Shown here one piece after another: positions 16,868 through 24,715 of a stretch of 27,776 bases of DNA. Below the pieces are notes generated by a model. It was not told the origin of the DNA. It made no database searches and saw nothing but the letters and a program-made list of their open reading frames with translations. The stretch's first letter is position 1; each line of letters starts with the position of its first letter. The DNA lies in NCBI GenBank assembly GCA_937934705.1, contig CALGYY010000020.1:1-27776 (forward strand), read 5' to 3'. This stretch comes from an uncultured Bacteroidota bacterium (GTDB taxonomy: Bacteria > Bacteroidota > Bacteroidia > Bacteroidales > CAIWKO01). Both the position numbers and the translations under genes were made by a program.

Positions 16868-18841
16868 ATGAAAAACAGCTTGGATCCTAAGAAAAATTAC
16901 GAGGAAAGCAAAAATAAGGTCGGGTTTGTTCCGCTGAAAGATGCCACACAGAAGGACTGGGATCGCATCGGATTTATGTCGGGACTCGAGGTTCACCAGC
17001 AAATACTCACCGATAAGAAACTCTTTTGCCGCTGTCCGGCAGGGGTGTTCCAGGGTAAAAACCATTTCGACGCTGAGCTGATCCGTCATATGCGCCCTAC
17101 GCTCAGTGAGCTGGGAGAATACGACGGTACGGCGCTGATGGAGTTCAAGACCCGCAAGGAGATCATTTACCGCATCGCCAATGAAACAGCTTGTACGTAT
17201 GATGTGGATGATACTCCGCCTTTTAAACTGAATCAGCAGGCACTCGAGAGAGCACTGTTCATTTCATTGCTTTGCAAACTCAACATCGTGGGTGAAGTAC
17301 ATATCACCCGCAAACAATACCTCGACGGCAGCATCCCCACCGGATTCCAGCGTACAGCCATCCTCGGGGTAGAAGGGGAAATTCCGCTGAAAAACAAGAA
17401 AATACGCCTGATCCAGCTGAGTATCGAAGAAGACTCATGCCGGGAAATATCAGATATCGGCCATACCCGTATCTACACCACCGACCGCCTCGGGATGCCG
17501 CTGATCGAAACGGTGACTTATCCTGATATGGTCAATCCCTATGAGGTGAAGGAAGCCTGCGACTACATCCGCTTCCTGAATCGCAGCACCGGCTATGTCC
17601 GCACCGGACCCGGTGCCGGGCGGCAGGATGTAAACGTGAGCTGCAAGGGCGGAACCCGCGTTGAAATCAAGGGGGTATCCCATACCCGCTGGATCCCCAA
17701 ACTCACACATATCGAAGCTTTCCGCCAGTGGGCTCTGCTGCAGATCAGAGAAATCCTGAAATCGAAATTCAAAGATGCCGCTGCCTGGAAACCTTTTGCG
17801 GTGGAAATGAAGGCCGAGCAGTTCAAATTCTCCAATCTTCCTTTTGATACTGAAGATGGGAAGATCTGTATGATGGCTGTGAACCTTCCGGGTTTCAGGG
17901 GCATCCTTTCGCATTTTACCCAACCCGGAAAAATGTTCGCCAACGAGATCAGCGACCGCCTCAAAGTGATCGCCTGTATTGAAAAACCCAATATGGCGCA
18001 CTCCGAAGAGTTGGAACCCATTATCAGCAATGATGATTTCAGTACCCTGCAAGGTCTGCTGAAGGCCGGGGATGACGATGCACAGATCATTTTCTGGGGC
18101 CCGCAGGCCGACATGAAAACAGCGCTCGAAACCGTGGAAGAGCGCTGCCGCATGGCATTTGAAGGAGTGCCCAACGAAACCCGCAAGTCCTTTGAAGACG
18201 GAACCACCATTTTTGAAAGGGTTCTTCCGGGCGCCGACCGCATGTACCCCGATACGGATTCCAAGCCCATTCCCCTCGAAAACGACTTCATCGACAGCCT
18301 GCGCCAACAGCTTCCGCAAGAAGTGATGGACCGCTATCATATCATGAAGAAGTGGAACATCCCGGAGGATTGTTACAAGTACATCTTCAAGAAAAACCTT
18401 TTCCCGGTCATCGAAGAGATCATCACCACACTGAAATACGATCCGGCATTCACGGGGGTCTTCTTCGGCCAGATCTTCAAATACGTGGAAGGTCACTACA
18501 AGTATTCCAAGGATTTCACGTATAAGCGTATCATCGAACTCTTCAGTTTTGTGAAGGAAAGGAATCTGGATCAGGCGATGATCAGAGCCATGCTCCCCGA
18601 AGTATATGAGCACCCCAAAATGGATTTCCAGTCGGTACTCGATACCCTTAAGTATAAAAAACTCAATAAGGAAGATCTCGTCCAGGAAATTCCCTTCCTG
18701 AAGAAGCAGTTTGCATCCATCAGGCGTAAAAGCACTCCCGTAGCGGAAACCGACTGGATCATGGGAGAATTGCGGAAACGGGCACTGGGGAATATCTCCC
18801 TGAAAGCCCTGCGCTCAGAAATTGAAAAGGCTTCCAAATAG
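16868..18841 (+). CDS. gatE: Glu-tRNA(Gln) amidotransferase subunit E (archaeal-type GatE)
   Basis: A 657-residue protein. The GatB/GatE kinase-transamidase core has GLEVHQQ at 39-45, LFCRCP, SELGEYDGTALMEF, YLDGSIPTGFQRT, IEEDSCRE, RLGMPLIETVTYPD, RQDVNVSCKGGTRVEIKGV. The insertion at ~310-430 (LPGFRGILS, KMFANEISDRL) resembles the GAD domain that separates GatE from GatB. Next come PNETRKSFEDGTTIFERVLPG, ADRMYPDTD and a helical/YqeY-like tail ending MGELRKRALGNIS. The length fits GatE (about 620-640) plus a ~20-residue N-terminal extension. GatE with GatD phosphorylates and amidates Glu-tRNA(Gln) using ammonia released by GatD. The gatD gene starts 34 bp downstream. The family is characteristically archaeal, so a bacterial context is unusual. 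Codon and base usage look like the neighbours, so any transfer is not recent. Confidence 0.95.
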   Translation: MKNSLDPKKNYEESKNKVGFVPLKDATQKDWDRIGFMSGLEVHQQILTDKKLFCRCPAGVFQGKNHFDAELIRHMRPTLSELGEYDGTALMEFKTRKEIIYRIANETACTYDVDDTPPFKLNQQALERALFISLLCKLNIVGEVHITRKQYLDGSIPTGFQRTAILGVEGEIPLKNKKIRLIQLSIEEDSCREISDIGHTRIYTTDRLGMPLIETVTYPDMVNPYEVKEACDYIRFLNRSTGYVRTGPGAGRQDVNVSCKGGTRVEIKGVSHTRWIPKLTHIEAFRQWALLQIREILKSKFKDAAAWKPFAVEMKAEQFKFSNLPFDTEDGKICMMAVNLPGFRGILSHFTQPGKMFANEISDRLKVIACIEKPNMAHSEELEPIISNDDFSTLQGLLKAGDDDAQIIFWGPQADMKTALETVEERCRMAFEGVPNETRKSFEDGTTIFERVLPGADRMYPDTDSKPIPLENDFIDSLRQQLPQEVMDRYHIMKKWNIPEDCYKYIFKKNLFPVIEEIITTLKYDPAFTGVFFGQIFKYVEGHYKYSKDFTYKRIIELFSFVKERNLDQAMIRAMLPEVYEHPKMDFQSVLDTLKYKKLNKEDLVQEIPFLKKQFASIRRKSTPVAETDWIMGELRKRALGNISLKALRSEIEKASK

Positions 18842-18875
18842 TAAAATGACGATCAAACGGTAAAAACGAAAAAAG

Positions 18876-20261
18876 ATGAGTGAAGATTTTTTTCAGGGAT
18901 ATAAGGGCCAGGCGCTGGAAATGCTGAAGAAGTTTAATGTACGCGTTTGGGGACAAGCCAATATTGAAACTTCGAGGGGGAATTTTAGCGGAACGGTTCT
19001 GCCTCGGGCAGAGAATGATGATGACCGGCACATCGTGCTGAAAATCGTTACAGGGTATAATATCGGAATCGATGTGGCCACCATTCAGAAAATGGAAGAA
19101 ACCGGCTACAAGAAAGCGGTGTATAAGATCCCTGAAAAGCAGTTCCCCGTCACCCCGGGATTGCCACAGGTTAAGCTTTTCGGAACAGGCGGAACCATTG
19201 CATCCCGTCTCGATTACCGCACAGGGGCAGTGATTCCGGCTTTCACCCCGGGTGAACTGTATGGCGCTGTGCCCGAACTGGCCGATATCTGCAACCTGGA
19301 AACCGAAAAGCTCTTTGCTGTTTTCAGCGAGAATATGGGCCCCGAACAGTATAAAAAGCTGGCCGTTGCCATCGGAGAAGAAATTGAAAAAGGGGTCGAC
19401 GGTATCGTGATTGGTCACGGAACAGACACCTTGCACTATACGGCTTCAGCGCTGACCTTTATGGTGCAGAACGCTCCGGTACCTATCGTCCTCGTCGGAT
19501 CCCAGCGTTCTTCTGACCGTCCCAGCTCTGATGCCGCGCTCAACCTCATGCACGCCATGACCGCGGCGGGTCACGGTGATATCGCAGAGACCATGGTGTG
19601 TATGTTCGGTCCAACTTCGGATGAATACGGCTTCCTGCACCGCGGAACACGTGTACGCAAGATGCACTCTTCCTACCGTTCCACTTTCAGGACCATCGGT
19701 GATACGCCCCTGGCCACTGTTACGCGTAAGGGCGTGGTTCCCATCAAAAAGGATTACCACCCGAGGAGAAAAGACCGGAACGTGCAGATCATGCCCTTCT
19801 TTGAAGAGAAAGTCGGTATGCTTTACTACTATACCAATATGCAGCCCGATATGATCGATTCCATGGTCGATAACGGATACAAGGGAATTGTGATCATCGG
19901 AACCGGCCTCGGACACGTCAACAAACCCATTTATCCGGCCATTGAAAGAGCGGCAAAGAAAGGCGTTGCCATTTACATGACCGTGCAGACCATCTGGGGA
20001 TATGTCCACATGTTTGTTTACGACACAGGCCGCGACCTGATGGCCAAAGGCATCGTCCCGGCCGAAAATATGCTGCCCGAAACCGCTTACATCAAACTGG
20101 GATGGGCACTCGGACAGACCAATGACCTGGAAAAGGTGAAAGAGATCATGCTGACACCCATCAACGATGACATTACCATACGTGAACCCTACAATGGATA
20201 CCTGGTTTACCAGGGCGGGGTGCAGGAGGTGGAAGAGTTCATCCGCAAGGTTCACAAATAG
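18876..20261 (+). CDS. gatD: Glu-tRNA(Gln) amidotransferase subunit D (asparaginase-type GatD)
   Basis: A 461-residue protein. An N-terminal beta-barrel module (~20-85; VRVWGQANIETSRGNFSGTVLPR, HIVLKIVTGYNIGID) distinguishes GatD from ordinary asparaginases. The asparaginase domain carries GTGGTIAS with the nucleophile-type Thr107, HGTDT with Thr183 and Asp184, and RVRKMHSS with a candidate catalytic Lys262. PVPIVLVGSQRSSDRPSSDAALN and a C-terminal GLGHVNKPI stretch complete the fold. GatD hydrolyses glutamine and passes ammonia to GatE. All expected catalytic positions appear present, so the enzyme should be active. It follows gatE in the same operon; a small exported-protein gene begins 51 bp after its stop. 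Confidence 0.95.
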   Translation: MSEDFFQGYKGQALEMLKKFNVRVWGQANIETSRGNFSGTVLPRAENDDDRHIVLKIVTGYNIGIDVATIQKMEETGYKKAVYKIPEKQFPVTPGLPQVKLFGTGGTIASRLDYRTGAVIPAFTPGELYGAVPELADICNLETEKLFAVFSENMGPEQYKKLAVAIGEEIEKGVDGIVIGHGTDTLHYTASALTFMVQNAPVPIVLVGSQRSSDRPSSDAALNLMHAMTAAGHGDIAETMVCMFGPTSDEYGFLHRGTRVRKMHSSYRSTFRTIGDTPLATVTRKGVVPIKKDYHPRRKDRNVQIMPFFEEKVGMLYYYTNMQPDMIDSMVDNGYKGIVIIGTGLGHVNKPIYPAIERAAKKGVAIYMTVQTIWGYVHMFVYDTGRDLMAKGIVPAENMLPETAYIKLGWALGQTNDLEKVKEIMLTPINDDITIREPYNGYLVYQGGVQEVEEFIRKVHK

Positions 20262-20312
20262 GTCCTTATCCCCGTGGTATGCTTTTGGCGGTGCGAAAGG
20301 GCATTCCTGAAC

Positions 20313-20882
20313 ATGAAAATCCGCTTGCTGACATATTTACTGCTGCTTTGTCCCCTGATCCTCAGCGGACAGAATACTGAACGCCTTGACCAGGAGCATG
20401 GCTTCATGGATCTGAAGATACTGGCGGATCTTGATACCATCCCTGATTTCATCAGTATTTTTAAGGATCCTGACGCTTACGAAAGCAAATACGAATTTGC
20501 GGTGATCGGCAGTCAGTATTCATACAATGGTGAAAAATACAAGGAATATGCAGGGGTGAAGATCAATAAGCTCCTTCTGGCCACGACCAGTGTTTACATC
20601 ACTGAGATCCGCGTGGTGTTCCCGCACGACAGCGCATTGTATCACTACCTGGAGGAATGCTATGGCCCACCCACCAATAACTGCATCCGGGTAACGGATT
20701 ATGAAAGCAAAAAGGCGGCCTGGACCCTTTGTATATGGCAGGGGAAGAACGCAAGGCTGACTATGGCTTCAAAGAAGTACTACCAGAAAAAGGATCTCGA
20801 AGATTCTGAAGTCCCCGATTATATGTACCTCCGGTTCACCTCACTGGAAGGGGAATTGCTCCATAAGAAGATCGAACGCTAA
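20313..20882 (+). CDS. Exported protein of unknown function
   Basis: A 189-residue protein not recognised as any family. It starts with a clear signal peptide (MKIRLLTYLLLLCPLILSGQ, cleavage likely before QNTERL); upstream in-frame codons would bury it. The mature part is mixed alpha/beta and charged, with Tyr-rich patches (EFAVIGSQYSYNGEKYKEYAG) and two Cys (ECYGPPTNNC). It has no lipobox, membrane segments or repeats. It follows gatD by 51 bp and could share its transcript, but a functional link is not implied. Its stop overlaps the stop of the convergent mannose-1-phosphate guanylyltransferase gene by 4 bp. Confidence 0.75.
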   Translation: MKIRLLTYLLLLCPLILSGQNTERLDQEHGFMDLKILADLDTIPDFISIFKDPDAYESKYEFAVIGSQYSYNGEKYKEYAGVKINKLLLATTSVYITEIRVVFPHDSALYHYLEECYGPPTNNCIRVTDYESKKAAWTLCIWQGKNARLTMASKKYYQKKDLEDSEVPDYMYLRFTSLEGELLHKKIER

Positions 20883-21973
20883 ACAAACTGTTCCCCTTTT
20901 TCGATCATCACATCATTTACGAACTGACGGATCTCCTGCTCATCTGATTTGCGGCATACCAGCAGGATATTATCGGATTCCACCACAATGTAATCCTCCA
21001 GTCCCTGAAGTACGGCCAGTTTATCCTTGGGCAGGTGCACGATACAGTGTTTGCAGTCGTAAAGCATCGCATTTTTTCCGACTACGGCATTTCCTTTCTC
21101 GTTCTTTTCGCGGTGTTCATACAATGAGCCCCAGGTCCCCAGGTCAGACCAGCCGAAATCGCTTCTCATCACGAAGACATTATCGGCCTTTTCCATGATG
21201 GCGTAGTCGATGGAAATACTCTTACAGGTCGTATAGGAATTGCGGATAAAGTCCTTTTCTTCAGGGGTGTTGTACAGTCCCTTCCCTTTATTGAAGGTCT
21301 GGTCGATATCCGGGGCGTACTTCCCGAAAGCCGCCATAATGCTTTTGAGCGACCAGATAAAGATCCCGGAGTTCCAGAGAAAGTCTCCGCTCTCGATAAA
21401 AGAACGCGCCATTTCCAGTTCGGGTTTCTCTGTGAAGGTCTTGACTTTGTTCAGCCGGGGATCCGCAGGATATGCGTCGGTTTCCTTATACTGGATGTAG
21501 CCATAACCGGTATTGGGGAAACCGGGAGTGATACCGAGGGTGATCAGCCAGGGGTTTTTGGATGAGGCCTGTAATGCGGAACGCACGATCCCGGCGAAAT
21601 TGTCTTCCTGAATAATGATGTGGTCACTGGGGGCCACCACAATATTGGCGGCGGGGTTAAGCTGCTGTATTTTGTAGCACGCGTAAGCGATACAGGGGGC
21701 TGTGTTGCGCCGTGCAGGCTCCAGGACAACCTGGTGATCCTTCAGGCCCGGAATCTGTTCCCTGACCAGATTTTCGTAAATATCGCTGGTGACGATGAGG
21801 ATATTTTCTGCGGGCACGATTCCGGCAAAACGCCTGAAAGTCTGCTGCAGAAGGGTCTCTCCTGAACCCAGAACGTCAATGAACTGTTTGGGACGGGAAG
21901 TGCGGCTCATGGGCCAGAACCTGGAACCGACACCTCCGGCCATGATCACGCAGAAATTATTTTTTCCGCTCAT
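20879..21973 (-). CDS. manC: Mannose-1-phosphate guanylyltransferase
   Basis: A 364-residue nucleotidyltransferase that makes GDP-mannose from mannose-1-phosphate and GTP. The motifs are IMAGGVGSRFWPMSRTSRPKQF (nucleotide binding), VVLEPARRNTAPCI, VVAPSDHIII, FTEKPE, and DFLWNSGIFIWS near the middle. It lacks the C-terminal phosphomannose-isomerase cupin domain of bifunctional AlgA/ManC proteins, so it is the short single-function form. The start at 21973 puts the nucleotide motif near residue 10; upstream codons are non-conserved and run through the candidate promoter. GDP-mannose feeds surface polysaccharide and glycoprotein synthesis. Confidence 0.95.
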   Translation of the reverse strand: MSGKNNFCVIMAGGVGSRFWPMSRTSRPKQFIDVLGSGETLLQQTFRRFAGIVPAENILIVTSDIYENLVREQIPGLKDHQVVLEPARRNTAPCIAYACYKIQQLNPAANIVVAPSDHIIIQEDNFAGIVRSALQASSKNPWLITLGITPGFPNTGYGYIQYKETDAYPADPRLNKVKTFTEKPELEMARSFIESGDFLWNSGIFIWSLKSIMAAFGKYAPDIDQTFNKGKGLYNTPEEKDFIRNSYTTCKSISIDYAIMEKADNVFVMRSDFGWSDLGTWGSLYEHREKNEKGNAVVGKNAMLYDCKHCIVHLPKDKLAVLQGLEDYIVVESDNILLVCRKSDEQEIRQFVNDVMIEKGEQFV

Positions 21974-22016
21974 TCCTTGTGAAAGATTAATAATGAATAG
22001 ATGTGTTGCTTTCCCG

Positions 22017-22024
22017 CAAAGATA
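22017..22024 (-). promoter_or_regulatory. Candidate -7 element TATCTTTG for the guanylyltransferase gene
   Basis: An exact TAnnTTTG match on the minus strand, 43 bp upstream of the ATG at 21973 and 6 bp from the end of the sprT-like gene. It suggests separate transcription of the two same-strand genes. Confidence 0.55.
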
Positions 22025-22029
22025 GCTTA

Positions 22030-22650
22030 TTATTTCACTTCTTCCGGAAAAACCGCGGCAATTCCGCTGACCAGGTATTTGCGATGATTGGTGATGCAAT
22101 CGCAGATGTAACGCTTTCTCCTCAGGGGGCCCTTCTTGAAGATACGCTCATCACCCAAGCCGAAAAGCGCCCCCTCCGGAAGGTCTTCCAGCAGGATCTC
22201 TTTCTGACGGCCCCGGTCGTATTGCCTCAGCGCCCTGACCATCTCAGTGTCGGTACTGCTGGAGGCCCCGGGGTTTTTGAAATACTTCAGCAGAACCGGA
22301 AGGAGTTCTGCGGGAAAAACCTGCGTATTCAGAAAGGGCTGCATCAATTCCCTGAAGGCCTTTTTCCATGAAGCTCCATGAGGTTTGCTCAGGTCGTGCT
22401 CCGCTTCCCAAACCTTGCGGTGAGCCAGCTCATGTACAAAGGTGATCAGAAAGGCGTAGGGATTCAGGTTGTGGTTAATGCTGATCCTGTGCTTCATGTC
22501 GCCCGGCACGGGACAACGGTAATCCCCTGCTTTCGATCTGCGATCGCGCTTGATATGCAGGTGGATATGATATTCGTACATTAACCTTGTCAGCGGCACT
22601 GCCGTCCCCGGCGGGACGTAGCGCTCCAGCACCCCAAGCACCTTATCCAT
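22030..22650 (-). CDS. SprT-like zinc metalloprotein
   Basis: A 206-residue protein with HELAH at 73-77 (zinc-binding HExxH) and a following PHGASWKKAF segment that supplies the likely third His ligand at 91, as in SprT/Spartan-like domains. The upstream SINHNLNPYAFLITF stretch fits the helix before the motif. The C-terminal half has YICDCITNHRKY, possibly a remnant or variant of the zinc ribbon of SprT proteins. Bacterial SprT-like proteins are presumed metalloproteases, but their substrates are mostly unknown. Its first 8 bp overlap the end of the upstream small lipoprotein gene, so translation is probably coupled. Confidence 0.85.
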   Translation of the reverse strand: MDKVLGVLERYVPPGTAVPLTRLMYEYHIHLHIKRDRRSKAGDYRCPVPGDMKHRISINHNLNPYAFLITFVHELAHRKVWEAEHDLSKPHGASWKKAFRELMQPFLNTQVFPAELLPVLLKYFKNPGASSSTDTEMVRALRQYDRGRQKEILLEDLPEGALFGLGDERIFKKGPLRRKRYICDCITNHRKYLVSGIAAVFPEEVK

Positions 22651-22801
22651 TATCTTTCAGCAGCGTAACGGGTTTTGGGGTTTGACTGAAATGGCTGCAA
22701 CGGTCGTAACGGTTTTTCTTAAGTCCGCTATGACAGCTTACCACGCCCAGGAGGACGACTCCGCAGAGTATGCTCAGTAGGATTCCGGGAAGAGTTTTCA
22801 T
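22643..22801 (-). CDS. Tiny lipoprotein (52 aa), paralog of the next upstream gene
   Basis: The start at 22801 gives MKTLPGILLSILCGVVLLGV followed by VSC: a Lys near the start, a hydrophobic core and a lipobox ending VVSC. The mature peptide is only ~27 residues and contains the pattern K-K-NRYDRCSHFSQTP. The neighbour's CNDCPTFSHTP is clearly related. The longer in-frame start at 22870 would read through that neighbouring gene. The stop overlaps the sprT-like start. Function is unknown; the short peptide would be tethered to a membrane by its lipid anchor. Confidence 0.75.
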   Translation of the reverse strand: MKTLPGILLSILCGVVLLGVVSCHSGLKKNRYDRCSHFSQTPKPVTLLKDNG

Positions 22802-22820
22802 AATCAACATTTTAGGTAGG

Positions 22821-22964
22821 TTAAACATTCCGGGCTTCCGGGGGCGTATGGCTGAAGGTCGGGCAATCATTGCATTTGTGTTTCATGGTACGGCAGGAAG
22901 AAAACAGCACCATGGCGAGGATGATCATGGACATCAACAGTAAGGGTGTGTGCTTGCTTTTCAT
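22821..22964 (-). CDS. Tiny lipoprotein (47 aa)
   Basis: A short frame of 47 codons reads MKSKHTPLLLMSMIILAMVL then FSSC, a compact signal peptide with the lipobox FSSC. The mature peptide has ~24 residues including KHKCNDCPTFSHTPPEARNV. It resembles the gene 19 bp downstream (shared C-x-FS-TP core). It lies just behind a candidate promoter, so it should be first in a three-gene unit with the second lipoprotein and the sprT-like gene. The paralogous neighbour and the lipobox make a chance frame unlikely. Confidence 0.7.
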   Translation of the reverse strand: MKSKHTPLLLMSMIILAMVLFSSCRTMKHKCNDCPTFSHTPPEARNV

Positions 22965-22988
22965 TTATGTAAGGATGGACTCTCATAG

Positions 22989-22996
22989 CAAATATA
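22989..22996 (-). promoter_or_regulatory. Candidate -7 element TATATTTG for the lipoprotein-sprT unit
   Basis: An exact TAnnTTTG match on the minus strand, 24 bp upstream of the ATG at 22964. It gives a leader of roughly 15-20 nt. Confidence 0.6.
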
Positions 22997-23213
22997 CAAT
23001 ATAACTCCTGAAACAGGGCAATTATTTTCCCTTTCGCAAAACGGGTTTTTCTTTTACTCAAACCACTGAATATCGATCTGAACAAAAAGAAAAAGGGTCG
23101 GTGGCTGAACACTCCCGGGCTTTTAAATGGCTTGCTGCAATCAGTCCATCAATATTAATCTTGCCTGAGACCGCAGATAATCCAAAAAAAGTTAATTTCG
23201 CAGGAATATCTTT

Positions 23214-23966
23214 ATGGGGATTATCCGTAACATATTTTACATGATCGGCAAATACGTTTTGCTGATGTCGCGCGTATTCGCCCGCCCGCAGAAAGATAAA
23301 GTATTCCGCCGCCAGCTTATGATCGAGATCGACAGCCTCGGGGTTGATTCCCTCGGTATTGTCGCCATCATCTCCGTATTCATGGGCGCGGTCGTTGCCA
23401 TCCAAACGGCCTATAATATCGACAGTCCCTGGGTTCCCACCTATACCGTCGGCTTTACCACCCGCCAATCCATCATACTGGAGTTTTCCCCCACCATCGT
23501 TTCGCTCATTCTCGCCGGTAAGGTCGGCTCACGCATCGCCGGAGAGATCGGCACCATGCGTGTAACCGAGCAAATCGACGCCCTTGACATCATGGGGATC
23601 AACTCTGCCAATTATCTCATCCTGCCGAAAATCGTCGCCGCTATGGTGATTTTCCCGGTGCTGGTGTCACTCAGCATGTTCCTCGGGGTATTCGGCGGGT
23701 ATCTGGCTGCCGTTATAAAAGGAGTTATCTCCGGACCCAATTATATCTTCGGGATACAATCGTGGTTTATCCCGTATGAAATATTCTATTCGCTGACCAA
23801 GACAGTTGTCTTCGCGTTTATCATCACCTCTGTTTCCGGTTTTTATGGATATTTTGCCCACGGCGGAGCCCTTGAGGTCGGCCGTGCATCAACCAAAGCC
23901 GTGGTTCAGAGCTCCATCCTCATCATCCTCTTTAACCTGATCATCACCCAGCTCATGCTCCAATGA
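23214..23966 (+). CDS. mlaE: MlaE/YrbE-family lipid-transport ABC permease
   Basis: A 250-residue membrane protein with about five hydrophobic segments. The family signature LAGKVGSRIAGEIGTMRVTEQ is followed by IDALDIMGINSANYLILPKI at residues ~100-145. MlaE is the inner-membrane permease of MCE-type lipid transporters that move phospholipids between the membranes of Gram-negative cells. It overlaps the ATPase gene by 4 bp (ATGA), a strong sign of coupling. The MCE-domain substrate-binding partner (MlaD) is not in the following gene and would have to be elsewhere. A near-match TAATTTCG at 23193-23200 is the only promoter candidate upstream. Confidence 0.94.
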   Translation: MGIIRNIFYMIGKYVLLMSRVFARPQKDKVFRRQLMIEIDSLGVDSLGIVAIISVFMGAVVAIQTAYNIDSPWVPTYTVGFTTRQSIILEFSPTIVSLILAGKVGSRIAGEIGTMRVTEQIDALDIMGINSANYLILPKIVAAMVIFPVLVSLSMFLGVFGGYLAAVIKGVISGPNYIFGIQSWFIPYEIFYSLTKTVVFAFIITSVSGFYGYFAHGGALEVGRASTKAVVQSSILIILFNLIITQLMLQ

Positions 23967-24709
23967 TCGAGATTCGCGACATATACAAGGCTTTCGGGAG
24001 CAAACAGGTGCTGGAAAACATAGACCTGGTTTTCGACCGGGGCAAAACCAACCTCATCATCGGACAAAGCGGTTCGGGCAAAACCGTACTCATGAAATGC
24101 CTGGTCGGACTGCTGGAAGTTGATAGTGGTGACATTCTCTTTGACGGCAGCAGCATCTCTGCAATGAATTACAACCAGCGTAAAAGCCTGCGACAGGAGA
24201 TCGGGATGCTCTTCCAGGGCTCGGCCCTGTTCGATTCCATGACCGTTGAAGAGAATGTGATGTTTCCCCTGACCATGTTCACCAACAAAAGCTTTGAGGA
24301 AAAACTCGACCGGGTGAACTTCTGTCTCAAACGTGTCGACCTGAACAATGTCAATAAGCTGTTTCCTGCAGAAATCAGCGGCGGGATGAAAAAGAGGGTC
24401 GCCATCGCCCGGGCCATCGCCCTCAATCCCAAGTACCTCTTTTGCGACGAACCCAACAGCGGTCTCGACCCCCTCACCAGTATTGTGATCGATAACCTGA
24501 TCCGGGAAATCACCAAAGAATTTCAGATGACAACGGTGATCAATACCCATGATATGAACTCCGTGATTGAGATCGGTGAAAAAATCGCTTTCCTTTATCA
24601 TGGGAAATTATGGTGGCAGGGAAGTAATGAGGAAATTCTCGTCACCAACAACAGGGAGATCAACGATTTCGTTTATGCCACCGAACTTACCCGACGGCTG
24701 AAGAAATAA
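23963..24709 (+). CDS. mlaF: MlaF-family ABC transporter ATPase
   Basis: A 248-residue ATP-binding subunit. It has Walker A GQSGSGKT (34-41), a Q-loop (LFQGSALFDSMTVEENV), an ABC signature SGGMKKRVAIARA (~139-151), Walker B YLFCDEP (158-164) and switch His in INTHD (~196). The SGGM signature and the SALFDSMTV segment are typical of MlaF-type proteins that pair with MlaE. Translation is coupled to mlaE by the ATGA overlap. It should power lipid transport across the envelope; direction and substrate are not visible here. Confidence 0.95.
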   Translation: MIEIRDIYKAFGSKQVLENIDLVFDRGKTNLIIGQSGSGKTVLMKCLVGLLEVDSGDILFDGSSISAMNYNQRKSLRQEIGMLFQGSALFDSMTVEENVMFPLTMFTNKSFEEKLDRVNFCLKRVDLNNVNKLFPAEISGGMKKRVAIARAIALNPKYLFCDEPNSGLDPLTSIVIDNLIREITKEFQMTTVINTHDMNSVIEIGEKIAFLYHGKLWWQGSNEEILVTNNREINDFVYATELTRRLKK

Positions 24710-24715
24710 GAACCC

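Noticed and set aside
17450..18613. A 387-codon minus-strand open frame opposite gatE
   Set aside because: It is a shadow of a highly conserved gene; its composition is that of an antisense translation.
16868..20261. GatB plus ordinary type I asparaginase as an alternative reading of the pair
   Set aside because: GatE's GAD-like insertion and GatD's N-terminal barrel (GYNIGID region) are both present, and the two genes are adjacent, which fits GatDE and not GatB with AnsA.
22867..23112. An 81-codon minus-strand open frame
   Set aside because: It overlaps the 47-codon lipoprotein frame, which has a lipobox, a paralog next door and a correctly placed promoter; the longer frame has none of these.
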